Below, one piece after another: positions 34,690 through 43,100 of a stretch of DNA of 64,000 bases; position 1 is the stretch's first letter, and each line of letters opens with the position of its first letter. Source of the stretch: Halostella salina (lineage in GTDB: Archaea > Halobacteriota > Halobacteria > Halobacteriales > Natronoarchaeaceae); assembly GCF_003675855.1 (NCBI RefSeq), contig NZ_RCIH01000001.1:310001-374000 (forward strand). Reading direction: 5' to 3'. A program made the position numbers and the translations under genes. The notes below the pieces were generated by a model, which had not been told where the DNA came from, did no database searches, and was given only the letters and a program-made list of their open reading frames with translations.

Positions 34690-35604
34690 ATGGACGCGGG
34701 AGACGTTCGGCGGGTGACGACGGGCGACTGCACTGACCTGTACTACGTCGACACCGGGATGTACGGCACCGCGGAGTACGGCTCGGTGTACGTGGTCGAC
34801 GACGAGCGGCCGGCCATCGTGGACACGGGGATCGGGACGAACTACGAGCGTATCCTCGACGCGCTGGCGGAGGCCGGGATCGACCCCGAGGAACTGGCCG
34901 TCATCGCGGTGACGCACGTCCACCTCGACCACGCGGGCGGCGCGGGCTTTCTCGCCGACGCGTGCCCGAACGCCGAGGTGTACGTCCACGAGCGCGGCGC
35001 GCGCCACCTCGCGGACCCCTCGCGGCTCTGGGAAGGGACCAAACAGGCCGTCGGCGACCAGATCGAGTTCTACACCGAACCGGAGCCGGTGCCCGAGGAC
35101 CGGATCACCGAACTCACTGACGGCGACGCGATCGATCTGGGCGAGCACGAACTGATCGCCCAGCACGCACCGGGACATGCCCCCCACCAGGTCGTGTTCG
35201 AGGACCCCGCCAACGACGCCGTCTTCACCGCGGACGCCGCCGGGATCTGGGTACCGTCCATCGACGAGATCAAGGAGACGACGCCGCCGCCGCAGTTCGA
35301 CCTGGAGGCGGCGCTGGCCGACGCCGAGATGCTGGTGGCGATGGAGCCGGAGACGCTGCTCTTCGCCCACTTCGGCCCCACCGAGGCCGACGGCGTGCTC
35401 GCCGAGTACACCGACGTGCTCACCGACTGGGTCGGAGCCGTCGAGCGAAAGCGCGCGGAACTCCCCAATGACGAGGCGGTGATCGACCACTTCGTCGAGC
35501 GCACATCGATGGACCGCGTGTGGGGCGAGCGGAAGGCAAGCGGCGAGACGGCGATGAACGTCCGCGGCGTCCTGGCGTATCTGGACCGCCGGGACGACGA
35601 GTAG
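34690..35604 (+). CDS. MBL-fold metallo-hydrolase
   Basis: 304 residues from ATG 34690. The motif THVHLDHAGG is at residues 75-84, with later ligands in APGHAPHQ, VFTADAAG and FAHFGPT. The additional C-terminal region (from about residue 225) contains helices and a conserved-looking RTSMDRVWGERKASGE segment. The length and layout fit the large group of MBL hydrolases without assigned substrate. It follows the copper protein by 67 bp on the same strand. Confidence 0.8.
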   Translation: MDAGDVRRVTTGDCTDLYYVDTGMYGTAEYGSVYVVDDERPAIVDTGIGTNYERILDALAEAGIDPEELAVIAVTHVHLDHAGGAGFLADACPNAEVYVHERGARHLADPSRLWEGTKQAVGDQIEFYTEPEPVPEDRITELTDGDAIDLGEHELIAQHAPGHAPHQVVFEDPANDAVFTADAAGIWVPSIDEIKETTPPPQFDLEAALADAEMLVAMEPETLLFAHFGPTEADGVLAEYTDVLTDWVGAVERKRAELPNDEAVIDHFVERTSMDRVWGERKASGETAMNVRGVLAYLDRRDDE

Positions 35605-35627
35605 GTCGCGGGCGCATCCGTCGTTGC

Positions 35628-35647
35628 GAGTAAACGGCCGTTCACTC
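35628..35647. promoter_or_regulatory. 20-bp near-perfect palindrome, possible operator
   Basis: GAGTAAACGGCCGTTCACTC pairs at 9 of 10 positions, with core AACGGCCGTT. It ends 16 nt before the TATA-like box of the first acyl-CoA synthetase gene, a position suited to a repressor or activator, perhaps one that senses acyl-CoA. Confidence 0.45.
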
Positions 35648-35663
35648 CCCCGCGGTTCCATCA

Positions 35664-35672
35664 TGATTTATC
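35664..35672 (+). promoter_or_regulatory. TATA-like box of the first acyl-CoA synthetase gene
   Basis: TGATTTATC, 26-34 nt upstream of the ATG at 35698. Confidence 0.5.
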
Positions 35673-35697
35673 CCCCGCGGCCCCGCTTTCGGTTCGT

Positions 35698-37647
35698 ATG
35701 AGTTGGCGGGACGCGGAACGCGAGTACACCGACGAGGTCATCGGGGAGACGCCGCTGCCGCGCATGTTCGAGGACGCCGCGGCGAGACACCGGCAGCGGC
35801 CGGCCCAGCAGTACAAGGGGGGCATCCACGACCGCTCGCTCACCGGGACCGTCCTCGCGGCGGCCCCCGACGGGGAGTTCCGGAGCCTGTCGTACGACGA
35901 CGTGCGCTCCATCGTGCGGAACCTCGCGGCGGGCTTTCGCGACCTCGGGATCGGCACGGACGACCGCGTCGCAATCTACGCCCAGACCCGCATGGAGTGG
36001 GCGCAGTGTGACTTCGCCCTGCTCGCGGCGGGCGCGGTCGTGACGACGGTGTACAAGGGGTCATCGCGGTCGCAGGTCCGGTACCTGCTCGACGACCCGG
36101 ACGCCGACGCCGTCGTCGTGGAGGGGCGCGAGCAGCTCGACTCCGTGCTGGCCGTGGCGGACGACCTGGACCTCTCGGCCATCGTGACGATGGACGCCGT
36201 CGACAGCGACCGCGACGACGTGTACACGCTGGCCGAGGTCCACGAGCGCGGCGCGACGGCGTACGACCCCAACGAGTACGAGTCGTGGGTCGACGCCCGC
36301 GACCCCGACGACCTGGCGAGCCTCATCTACACCTCCGGCACCACCGGCCAGCCGAAGGGCGTCAAGCTCACCCACCGGAACTTCCGGTCGAACGTCAACG
36401 GGATCCGCAAGCGGTACGCTGACCGCCCGGACCGGGACGGCGGCCCGACGATAGACCAGGACACCAAGACGGTCTCGTTCCTGCCGCTTGCCCACGTGTT
36501 CGAGCGGACGGCCGGCCACTTCGTCATGTTCGCCAGCGGGGCCTGCGTCGCCTACGCGGAAAGCCCGGACACGCTCCGCGACGACTTCCAGGCCGTCGAG
36601 CCGACCTCGGCGACGAGCGTACCGCGGGTGTACGAGAAGATCTACGACGCGATCCGCGAGCAGGCCAGCGAGTCCGACATGAAGGAGCGGATCTTCGAGT
36701 GGGCGACCGACGTGGGCCGGGCGTATCACGAGGCCGACAGTCCGGGCGTCGCGCTCCGGGGGAAGAAGGCCGTCGCGGACCGCCTCGTCTTCGACCAGGT
36801 GAAAGACGCGCTCGGCGGGAACGTCGAGTTCCTGATCAGCGGCGGCGGGAGCCTCTCGCCGGACCTCTGTGCGCTGTACCACGGGATGGGCCTGCCGATC
36901 TACGAGGGGTACGGCCTCACCGAGACCGCGCCGGTCGTCGCGGTCAACCCGCCGGACCACCCGCAGGTCGGCACCATCGGCCCGCCGCTCCCCGACGTTG
37001 ACACGCGGATCGACGACTCGGTCGTTCCCGAGGAGCAGTTCGCCGACGCCGAGGGCGAGGTGGGCGAACTGCTGGTACGGGGGCCGAACGTGACCGAGGG
37101 GTACTGGAACAAGCCCGAGGAGACCGACGCCGCCTTCACCGCGGCCGAGGACGGCGAGGGCCGCTGGTTCCGAACCGGCGACATCATCCAGCGACGCCCG
37201 GACGACTACCTCACGTTCAAGGAGCGCGCGAAGCAGTTGCTCGTCCTCTCGACGGGGAAAAACGTCGCGCCCGCCCCCATCGAGGACGCCTTCGCCGCCA
37301 GCGAAGTCGTCGAGCAGTGCATGGTGATGGGCGACGGCGAGAAGTTCGTCAGCGCCCTGCTGGTGCCGAACGTCGACACGGTTCGGGCGTGGGCCGACGA
37401 GGAGGGGATCGACCTGCCCGACGACCGCGCGGCGATCTGTCGCGACGACCGCGTCCACGAGTTCGTGCAGGAAGAGGTCGACCGGATCAACGAGCAGTTC
37501 GAGTCCCACGAGCGGATCAAGCAGTTCCGCCTCGTCCCCGAGGAGTTCACCGAGGACAACGACCTGCTGACGCCGACGATGAAGAAGAAGCGCCGGAACA
37601 TCCTCGACCGCTTCGCCGACGAGATAGAGTCGATATACGAGGAGTAG
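35698..37647 (+). CDS. long-chain acyl-CoA synthetase (AMP-binding), copy 1
   Basis: 649 residues of the ANL superfamily. The adenylation loop YTSGTTGQPKG is at about residues 211-221, and the YEGYGLTETAPVV and WFRTGDI motifs bind AMP and position the hinge, with a final Lys in DNDLLTPTMKKKR. This eukaryote/actinobacterial FadD15-like type activates long-chain fatty or isoprenoid acids to CoA thioesters via an acyl-adenylate. It is closely similar to the gene that follows, so the two arose by tandem duplication. Confidence 0.9.
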   Translation: MSWRDAEREYTDEVIGETPLPRMFEDAAARHRQRPAQQYKGGIHDRSLTGTVLAAAPDGEFRSLSYDDVRSIVRNLAAGFRDLGIGTDDRVAIYAQTRMEWAQCDFALLAAGAVVTTVYKGSSRSQVRYLLDDPDADAVVVEGREQLDSVLAVADDLDLSAIVTMDAVDSDRDDVYTLAEVHERGATAYDPNEYESWVDARDPDDLASLIYTSGTTGQPKGVKLTHRNFRSNVNGIRKRYADRPDRDGGPTIDQDTKTVSFLPLAHVFERTAGHFVMFASGACVAYAESPDTLRDDFQAVEPTSATSVPRVYEKIYDAIREQASESDMKERIFEWATDVGRAYHEADSPGVALRGKKAVADRLVFDQVKDALGGNVEFLISGGGSLSPDLCALYHGMGLPIYEGYGLTETAPVVAVNPPDHPQVGTIGPPLPDVDTRIDDSVVPEEQFADAEGEVGELLVRGPNVTEGYWNKPEETDAAFTAAEDGEGRWFRTGDIIQRRPDDYLTFKERAKQLLVLSTGKNVAPAPIEDAFAASEVVEQCMVMGDGEKFVSALLVPNVDTVRAWADEEGIDLPDDRAAICRDDRVHEFVQEEVDRINEQFESHERIKQFRLVPEEFTEDNDLLTPTMKKKRRNILDRFADEIESIYEE

Positions 37648-37692
37648 CGCCCGCCCGGTCCCGTCCGCGTTCCTGTCAAGAAACAGTAAAAC

Positions 37693-37702
37693 GATTTATA
37701 AT
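37693..37702 (+). promoter_or_regulatory. TATA-like box of the second acyl-CoA synthetase gene
   Basis: GATTTATAAT, 27-36 nt upstream of ATG 37729, one of the best TATA-like boxes here. TTGAC-n6-GTCAA (37711-37726) lies between it and the start codon and may be a repressor site. Confidence 0.6.
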
Positions 37703-37728
37703 GTAGTAGGTTGACTGATACGTCAATC

Positions 37729-39729
37729 ATGGCCTGGCAGGAGGCGGAACGCGAGTACACGGACGAGGTGATCGGGGAGACACCGCTCCCGCGGGCGTTC
37801 GAGGACGCAGTCGAGCGACACGGGGCCAAACCAGCCCAGCAGTACAAGGGGGGGATCTACGACCGGGCGCTCGTCGGGACGGCGGTCGACGCGGCGCCGG
37901 ACGGCGAGTACGCGACGATCACCTACGACGAGATGCGGGGGATCGTCGCCCGACTGGCGGCTGGCTTCCGTGCGCTCGGCGTCGACGGGGGCGACCGCGT
38001 CGGGATGTTCGCCGCGACCCGGATGGAGTGGGCGCAGTGTGACCTCGCGCTGCTCTCGGCCGGCGCGGCCGTGACGACGGTGTACAAGAGTTCCTCGCCC
38101 GACCAGGTGCGGTACCTGCTGGACGACCCCGGCGCGTCGGGCGTCGTCGTCGAGAACGAGGAACTGCTGGAGCGGGTGCTGTCGGTCAGCGACGCGCTCG
38201 ACCTGCGCTTTGCCATCGTGATGGACGACGTCGGCGAGGAGTACGCCGACGAGGACGGGGTGTACACGCTGGACGAGGTGTACGAGCAGGGCGCGGAGCG
38301 GTTCGACGAGGACGACTACGCCTCGTGGATCGACGACCTGGAACCGGACGACCTGGCGAGTCTCGTGTACACGAGCGGGACCACCGGCCAGCCGAAGGGC
38401 GTCCAGCTCACCCACCGGAACCTCCGGGCGAACGTCAACCAGCTGCGCAAGCGCTACGGCCCGCGTCCCGACAAGCCGAACAGTATGGCCGTCATGGACG
38501 CCGGCACCACGACGGTGTCGTATCTCCCGCTCGCCCACATCTTCGAGCGGACGACCGGCCACTTCTACCCCTTCTCCAGCGGGGGCTGTGTGGCCTACGC
38601 CGAGAGCCCGGACACGCTCAAGGAGGACTTCAAAACCGTCGAGCCCGACGGCGCGACGAGCGTGCCGCGGGTGTACGAAAAGATCTACGACGCGATCCGC
38701 GAGCAGGCCAGCGAGTCCGACTTCAAGCAGCGGATCTTCGAGTGGGCGACCGACGTGAGCCGGGCGTACTACCGGGCTGACAGGCCCGGCTACGGCCTCC
38801 GCGCGAAGCTGTGGCTCGCCGACAAGCTCGTGTTCAGCGACGTGAAGGCGGCGCTTGGGGGCAACATCGAGTGGCTCTCCAGCGGCGGCGGCACGCTCTC
38901 CGAGGAGCTCTGTACCCTGTACCACGGGATGGGCCTGCCGATCTACGAGGGGTACGGCCTCACCGAGGCCGCGCCGGTCGTCTCAACGAACCCCATCGAG
39001 GAGCCGAAACTCGGCACCATCGGCCCGCCGTTGCCCGGCGTCGAGGTGAAGATAGACAAGACCGTCGTCCCGGAGTCGGAGTTCACCGACGCGCTCGGCG
39101 ACGTGGGCGAACTGCTGGTGCGCGGCCCGAACGTCACCGAGGGGTACTGGAACAAGCCCGAGGAGACCGCCGCGGCGTTCGTCGACGCCGAGGACGGCGG
39201 CGACCCCTGGTTCCGCACCGGCGACATCGTCCAGCAGCGACCCGACGACTACCTCGTTTTCCGGGAGCGCGCGAAACAGATCGTCGTCCTCTCGACGGGG
39301 AAAAACGTCGCGCCGACGCCGATCGAGGACGCCTTCGCCGCCAGCGACGTGATCGAACAGGTGATGGTCACCGGCGACGGCGAGAAGTTCATCGGGGCGC
39401 TGGTCGTGCCGAACTTCGAGGCGCTCCGGGCGGCGGCGGAGGCCGAGGGCGTCGACGTGCCGGAGACGCCCGCGGCGATGTGCGAGCACGACGGCGTTCG
39501 CGAGGTGATCGAGGCGGAGGTCGAGGCGGTCAACGAGCGGTTCGAACCCCACGAGCGGATCAAGCAGTTCCGCCTCGTCCCCGAGGAGTTCACCGAGGAC
39601 AACGACCTGCTCACGCCGTCGATGAAGAAAAAGCGCGGCCACATCCGCGAGCGGTACCAGCACCTCGTCGACGACATCTACGGGGCCGACGGGGCGGCCG
39701 ACGAGCGCACGCCCGAGGCGGCCGACTGA
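37729..39729 (+). CDS. long-chain acyl-CoA synthetase (AMP-binding), copy 2
   Basis: 666 residues from ATG 37729 (MAWQEAEREYTDEVIGETPL). Same ANL motifs as copy 1: YTSGTTGQPKG, YEGYGLTEAAPVV, WFRTGDI and DNDLLTPSMKKKR. The two copies are closely alike throughout (for example REYTDEVIGETPLPR near the N-terminus and RIKQFRLVPEEFTEDNDLL near the C-terminus), while the substrate-pocket region and the tail (GAADERTPEAAD) diverge. A separate promoter suggests different expression and perhaps different chain-length preference. Confidence 0.9.
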   Translation: MAWQEAEREYTDEVIGETPLPRAFEDAVERHGAKPAQQYKGGIYDRALVGTAVDAAPDGEYATITYDEMRGIVARLAAGFRALGVDGGDRVGMFAATRMEWAQCDLALLSAGAAVTTVYKSSSPDQVRYLLDDPGASGVVVENEELLERVLSVSDALDLRFAIVMDDVGEEYADEDGVYTLDEVYEQGAERFDEDDYASWIDDLEPDDLASLVYTSGTTGQPKGVQLTHRNLRANVNQLRKRYGPRPDKPNSMAVMDAGTTTVSYLPLAHIFERTTGHFYPFSSGGCVAYAESPDTLKEDFKTVEPDGATSVPRVYEKIYDAIREQASESDFKQRIFEWATDVSRAYYRADRPGYGLRAKLWLADKLVFSDVKAALGGNIEWLSSGGGTLSEELCTLYHGMGLPIYEGYGLTEAAPVVSTNPIEEPKLGTIGPPLPGVEVKIDKTVVPESEFTDALGDVGELLVRGPNVTEGYWNKPEETAAAFVDAEDGGDPWFRTGDIVQQRPDDYLVFRERAKQIVVLSTGKNVAPTPIEDAFAASDVIEQVMVTGDGEKFIGALVVPNFEALRAAAEAEGVDVPETPAAMCEHDGVREVIEAEVEAVNERFEPHERIKQFRLVPEEFTEDNDLLTPSMKKKRGHIRERYQHLVDDIYGADGAADERTPEAAD

Positions 39730-39857
39730 CGGAAACGACCGCCTGAATGGGTGGTCTTTTCCCGCGGACGGTCATTGTCACAGTCGATGGACTGGTCGAG
39801 CCGACAAGCGACGGCAAGGGTCGCCGCTTCCATGTCGCTGCTGCGGGGTGACCGCCG

Positions 39858-41756
39858 GTGACCGCGATCCTCGCGGCCGGTCCCGAGGGCGGGTCGAACC
39901 TGCTCGCCGTCGTCGCGCTGATCATTGGTCTGGGCGTCGTCTCGCAGATGCTCGCCGCCCGGTACCGCGTCCCGAGCGTCATCTTTCTGATCACGGCCGG
40001 TATCGTCGCCGGCCCGGAGGTGCTCGACCTGTTCGACCCCGACGCCTTCGGCGGGGCCGTCTCGGCCATCGTCGGCGTCAGCGTCGCCATCATCGTGTTC
40101 GAGGGGGCGTTCAACCTCCGGATCGACAAGCTCCGGGAGGCCCCCTCGGCGGCGGTCCGCCTCGTGACCGTCGGCGCGCTGATCGCCTTCGTCGGCACGA
40201 CGGTCACGGTCCGCTTTGCCCTCGGTGCCGACTGGAGTGTCGCCATGGTCGTCGGGTCGCTGCTGGTGGCGACCGGCCCGACCGTCGTCACGCCGATACT
40301 GGAGGTCGTCGCCGTCCGGGACCGCGTCGCCGCGGCGCTGGAGACGGAGGGGATCGTCAACGACGTGACCGCGGCCATCTTCGCGGTCGTCGCCTTCGAG
40401 GCGCTCGCGCTGTCGGACGCGACGCCGGTCGACTACGTCTACCTGTTCGTCGAACGGCTCGGCGTCGGGCTGCTCGTCGGCCTGGTCGTCGCGGGCGTGC
40501 TCTGGTACGTCCTCACTCACGTGGACCTCTCGCGGGGGAACGCCCCACAGACCGCCCGACTGCTCGTGCTCGCCGGTGCCATCGTCGCCTTCGGCGTCGC
40601 GTCGACGATCCGGAGCGAGGCGGGCGTCGCCGCCGTCGCCGCCTCGGGGGTCCTCCTCGGGAACCTCGACATCCCCTACGAGACCGACATCGAGGAGTTC
40701 AAGGGCGACCTGACGCTCATCGTCCTCTCCTTCGTCTTCATCGTGCTCGCGGCGCTGCTGGAGTTCGACAAGCTCCTCGCGCTCGGTGCGGGCGGGATAG
40801 TTGTCGTGCTGGTCGTCACGCTGGTGTTGCGGCCGCTGCTCGTCTTTCTCTCGACGACCGGCGACCGCTTCACCAGAAACGAGAAGCTGTTCGTCAGCTT
40901 CGTCGGGCCGCGCGGCATCATCCCGGCGTCGGTCGCCACCCTGTTCGCGCTCGAACTGAGCAACCCCGAATCCGTGCCGTACAACCCGGCCGGCGCGGAC
41001 ATCCTCGTGGGGACCGTCTTCCTCGTCATCCTCGTCACCGTCGTGTTTCAGGCCGGGCTCGCGAGGCAGATAGCCGAATACTTCGAAGTGATACCAATGC
41101 GTGTACTCATCGTCGGAGGCGGGAAGGTGGGCCGGTCGCTCGCCGAACGCCTCGAAGACCGCGGAGAGGACGTCGTCCTCATCGAGCAGGACGCGGACAT
41201 CGTCGAACGCTCCCGAAACGAGGGTTACACCGTCCACCACGGCGACGGGACCGACACGGAGGTGTTGCGCTCGGCCGGGGCGGAGAACGCCAAGATAGTC
41301 GCCGCGGCCACGGGCGACGACGACGCGAACCTGCTGGTTGCACAGCTCGCAAGCTCGAAGTTCGACGTCGACACCGTGCTGGCCCGGGCGAACAACCCGG
41401 ACAACGTCGACGCGTTCGAGGACCTGGGCGTCCGGACCATCTCGGCGTCGATGGCGACGGCGTGGGCGATGGACAACGTCATCGAGCGCCCCGCCCTGTC
41501 GAACTGGATGACCGAACTCGGCCGGACCGGCGACGTACAGGAGATCGAGGTGACCGCCGAGGACCTGGTCGGCAAGACGATCGCACAGCTCGACGACGAA
41601 CTCCCCAAGGGCGTCCTCATCGCGCTCGTCGGCCGGGAGGACGACCACCACGTCCCCGACGGCGACTTCACGCTCCGGCAGGGCGACCACATCACGTTCC
41701 TCGGTCGGACCGAGGCGGTCCACGAGGCGCTGGAGCGCTGTCACCCCCACGACTGA
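39858..41756 (+). CDS. cation:proton antiporter with RCK (TrkA) domains
   Basis: 632 residues from a GTG at 39858. Residues 1 to about 410 are a CPA-type membrane domain with roughly 12 spans (VIFLITAGIVAGPEVLDLF; VVGSLLVATGPTVVTPIL; FVGPRGIIPASVATLF). Residue 414 starts an RCK_N/TrkA-N NAD-binding domain (MRVLIVGGGKVGRSLAERL) and an RCK_C domain ends the protein (LRQGDHITFLGRTEAVHEAL). This layout fits a K+/H+ or Na+/H+ antiporter gated by a cytosolic nucleotide sensor, important in a salt-in organism. Confidence 0.88.
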   Translation: MTAILAAGPEGGSNLLAVVALIIGLGVVSQMLAARYRVPSVIFLITAGIVAGPEVLDLFDPDAFGGAVSAIVGVSVAIIVFEGAFNLRIDKLREAPSAAVRLVTVGALIAFVGTTVTVRFALGADWSVAMVVGSLLVATGPTVVTPILEVVAVRDRVAAALETEGIVNDVTAAIFAVVAFEALALSDATPVDYVYLFVERLGVGLLVGLVVAGVLWYVLTHVDLSRGNAPQTARLLVLAGAIVAFGVASTIRSEAGVAAVAASGVLLGNLDIPYETDIEEFKGDLTLIVLSFVFIVLAALLEFDKLLALGAGGIVVVLVVTLVLRPLLVFLSTTGDRFTRNEKLFVSFVGPRGIIPASVATLFALELSNPESVPYNPAGADILVGTVFLVILVTVVFQAGLARQIAEYFEVIPMRVLIVGGGKVGRSLAERLEDRGEDVVLIEQDADIVERSRNEGYTVHHGDGTDTEVLRSAGAENAKIVAAATGDDDANLLVAQLASSKFDVDTVLARANNPDNVDAFEDLGVRTISASMATAWAMDNVIERPALSNWMTELGRTGDVQEIEVTAEDLVGKTIAQLDDELPKGVLIALVGREDDHHVPDGDFTLRQGDHITFLGRTEAVHEALERCHPHD

Positions 41757-41793
41757 GAGAACGGCTATGAGAGCGCCCCGACCATCGACTCCG

Positions 41794-42546
41794 TCAGTCC
41801 GCGGTCGCCGGCTCCTCGGTCACTTCGAGGAACGCGTCCTCCAGGCTCCGGCGCTCGCCGGACTCGGCCTGTCGCTTTAGCTCGTCGGGCGCGCCCTCGG
41901 CAACGAGCCGCCCGTCGTGGAGGACGCCGACGCGGTCGGCGAGTTCGTCGACCACGGGGAGGATATGCGTCGAGAGGAAGACGGTCATCTCGCGGTCCGC
42001 GAGGTCGGCGATCGTCTCCCGCATCGTCCGGGCGGCCCGGGGGTCCAGCCCGCTGGTCGGCTCGTCGAGAAAGGCGACGGCCGGCCGGTGGAGAACCGCC
42101 TGAATGACGCCCGTCTTCTGGCGCATCCCCTTCGAGTACGCGCCGATCCGCTTGTCCGCATCGTCGGCGAGGTCGAACCGCGAGAGCAGGCTCTCGATGC
42201 GCTCGCTCGCCTCGTCCTCCGGGATGTCCCGGAGCCCGGCGACGTACTCAAGCTGCTCGCGACCGGTCAGCTCGTCGTACAGCGGGGGCTCCTCGGGGAG
42301 ATAGCCGATGTGGGGCGTGACGCGGTCGCGCGTTCGCACGTCGTGGCCGGCGACCTCGGCCGTTCCGGAGGTGGGGCGGACCAGCGTCGCCAGCATGCGC
42401 ATCGTCGTCGTCTTCCCCGCGCCGTTCGGGCCGAGGAAGCCGTACACGGTGCCGGCGGGGATCGACAGCGAGACGTCGTCGACCGCGAGCGTGTCGTCGT
42501 AGCGCTTCGTGAGGGCGTCGGTTCGGATCGCGGGGCCGTCGCTCAT
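41794..42546 (-). CDS. ABC-2-type ABC transporter ATP-binding protein
   Basis: 250 residues from ATG 42546 (MSDGPAIRTDALTKRYDDTL). Walker A is GPNGAGKTT (39-47), the signature-like YSKGMRQKTGVIQA is near residue 135 and Walker B is AFLDEPTSGLDP. The C-terminus is of the drug/lantibiotic exporter or NatA-like type. The expected ABC-2 permease is not adjacent: the gene is followed by a convergent antiporter gene and preceded by rps19e. The permease must be elsewhere. Confidence 0.85.
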   Translation of the reverse strand: MSDGPAIRTDALTKRYDDTLAVDDVSLSIPAGTVYGFLGPNGAGKTTTMRMLATLVRPTSGTAEVAGHDVRTRDRVTPHIGYLPEEPPLYDELTGREQLEYVAGLRDIPEDEASERIESLLSRFDLADDADKRIGAYSKGMRQKTGVIQAVLHRPAVAFLDEPTSGLDPRAARTMRETIADLADREMTVFLSTHILPVVDELADRVGVLHDGRLVAEGAPDELKRQAESGERRSLEDAFLEVTEEPATAD

Positions 42547-42584
42547 GGGTGACGGTTCGGCGACCGAAATGAAAACCGTTTGGC

Positions 42585-43040
42585 TTACGCGTACCGTTCG
42601 AGTTCGGGGCGGTCGAGGTCCTCGAGTACCTCGCCGGCCGTCTCGTCGAGCAGGCTGCGGCCCTCGGCGGTGATGCGGCGGCCCTCGCCGTCGGCGGTCT
42701 CGACGAGGTCCTCCTCCTCCAGGTCCTGCAGGATGGTGCGGATGACGTTCTTGCTGCCGTCGGTCCGCTTGGCCGGGGAGACGCGGTAGCGGTTCGAACC
42801 GCGCTTCGTGCCGCCGTACTCGGTCGAGAGGCGCTCGATGCCGACCGGGCCGTCCGTGGCGACCTTGCGGAGCAGGCTCGCGGCGCGCACGGCGTAGAAG
42901 TCCTCCTGCTCGGGCGGCAGTTCGCGGTCGACGCCGGTCTTGGCGAACTTGCCCCACTGCGGTTCCTCGACTCGGTCCTCCAGTTCGTCGGCGAGCGCGT
43001 CGATGAGCGCGTCCGCCGGCACGTCGTACAGCGTTGTCAT
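42585..43040 (-). CDS. rps19e: 30S ribosomal protein S19e
   Basis: 151 residues of the archaeal/eukaryotic-specific small-subunit protein S19e. Typical features are LYDVPADALIDALADEL at the start, FYAVRAASLLRKVATDGPVG, GGTKRGSNRYRVSPAKRTDG and a winged-helix end. It works in small-subunit assembly. The ATG at 43040 has a TATA-like box (43063-43070) 23-30 nt upstream. The ABC ATPase gene starts 38 bp downstream on the same strand. Confidence 0.97.
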   Translation of the reverse strand: MTTLYDVPADALIDALADELEDRVEEPQWGKFAKTGVDRELPPEQEDFYAVRAASLLRKVATDGPVGIERLSTEYGGTKRGSNRYRVSPAKRTDGSKNVIRTILQDLEEEDLVETADGEGRRITAEGRSLLDETAGEVLEDLDRPELERYA

Positions 43041-43062
43041 AGCATTCCGTTCCCCCGCGCGG

Positions 43063-43070
43063 CATTTAAG
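43063..43070 (-). promoter_or_regulatory. TATA-like box of rps19e
   Basis: CTTAAATG on the minus strand, 23-30 nt upstream of the rps19e ATG. Confidence 0.5.
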
Positions 43071-43100
43071 AGCATCGTATTGGGCCGAAACCCCGCGGCC

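Noticed and set aside
35698-39729. A single giant acyl-CoA synthetase gene
   Set aside because: Copy 1 has its own stop at 37645-37647 and copy 2 its own TATA box and ATG; two complete sets of ANL motifs are present.
39678-41750. A 690-codon frame on the minus strand opposite the antiporter gene
   Set aside because: It is the antisense of a clear membrane protein with RCK domains; no family features, only charged repeats from GC-rich codons.
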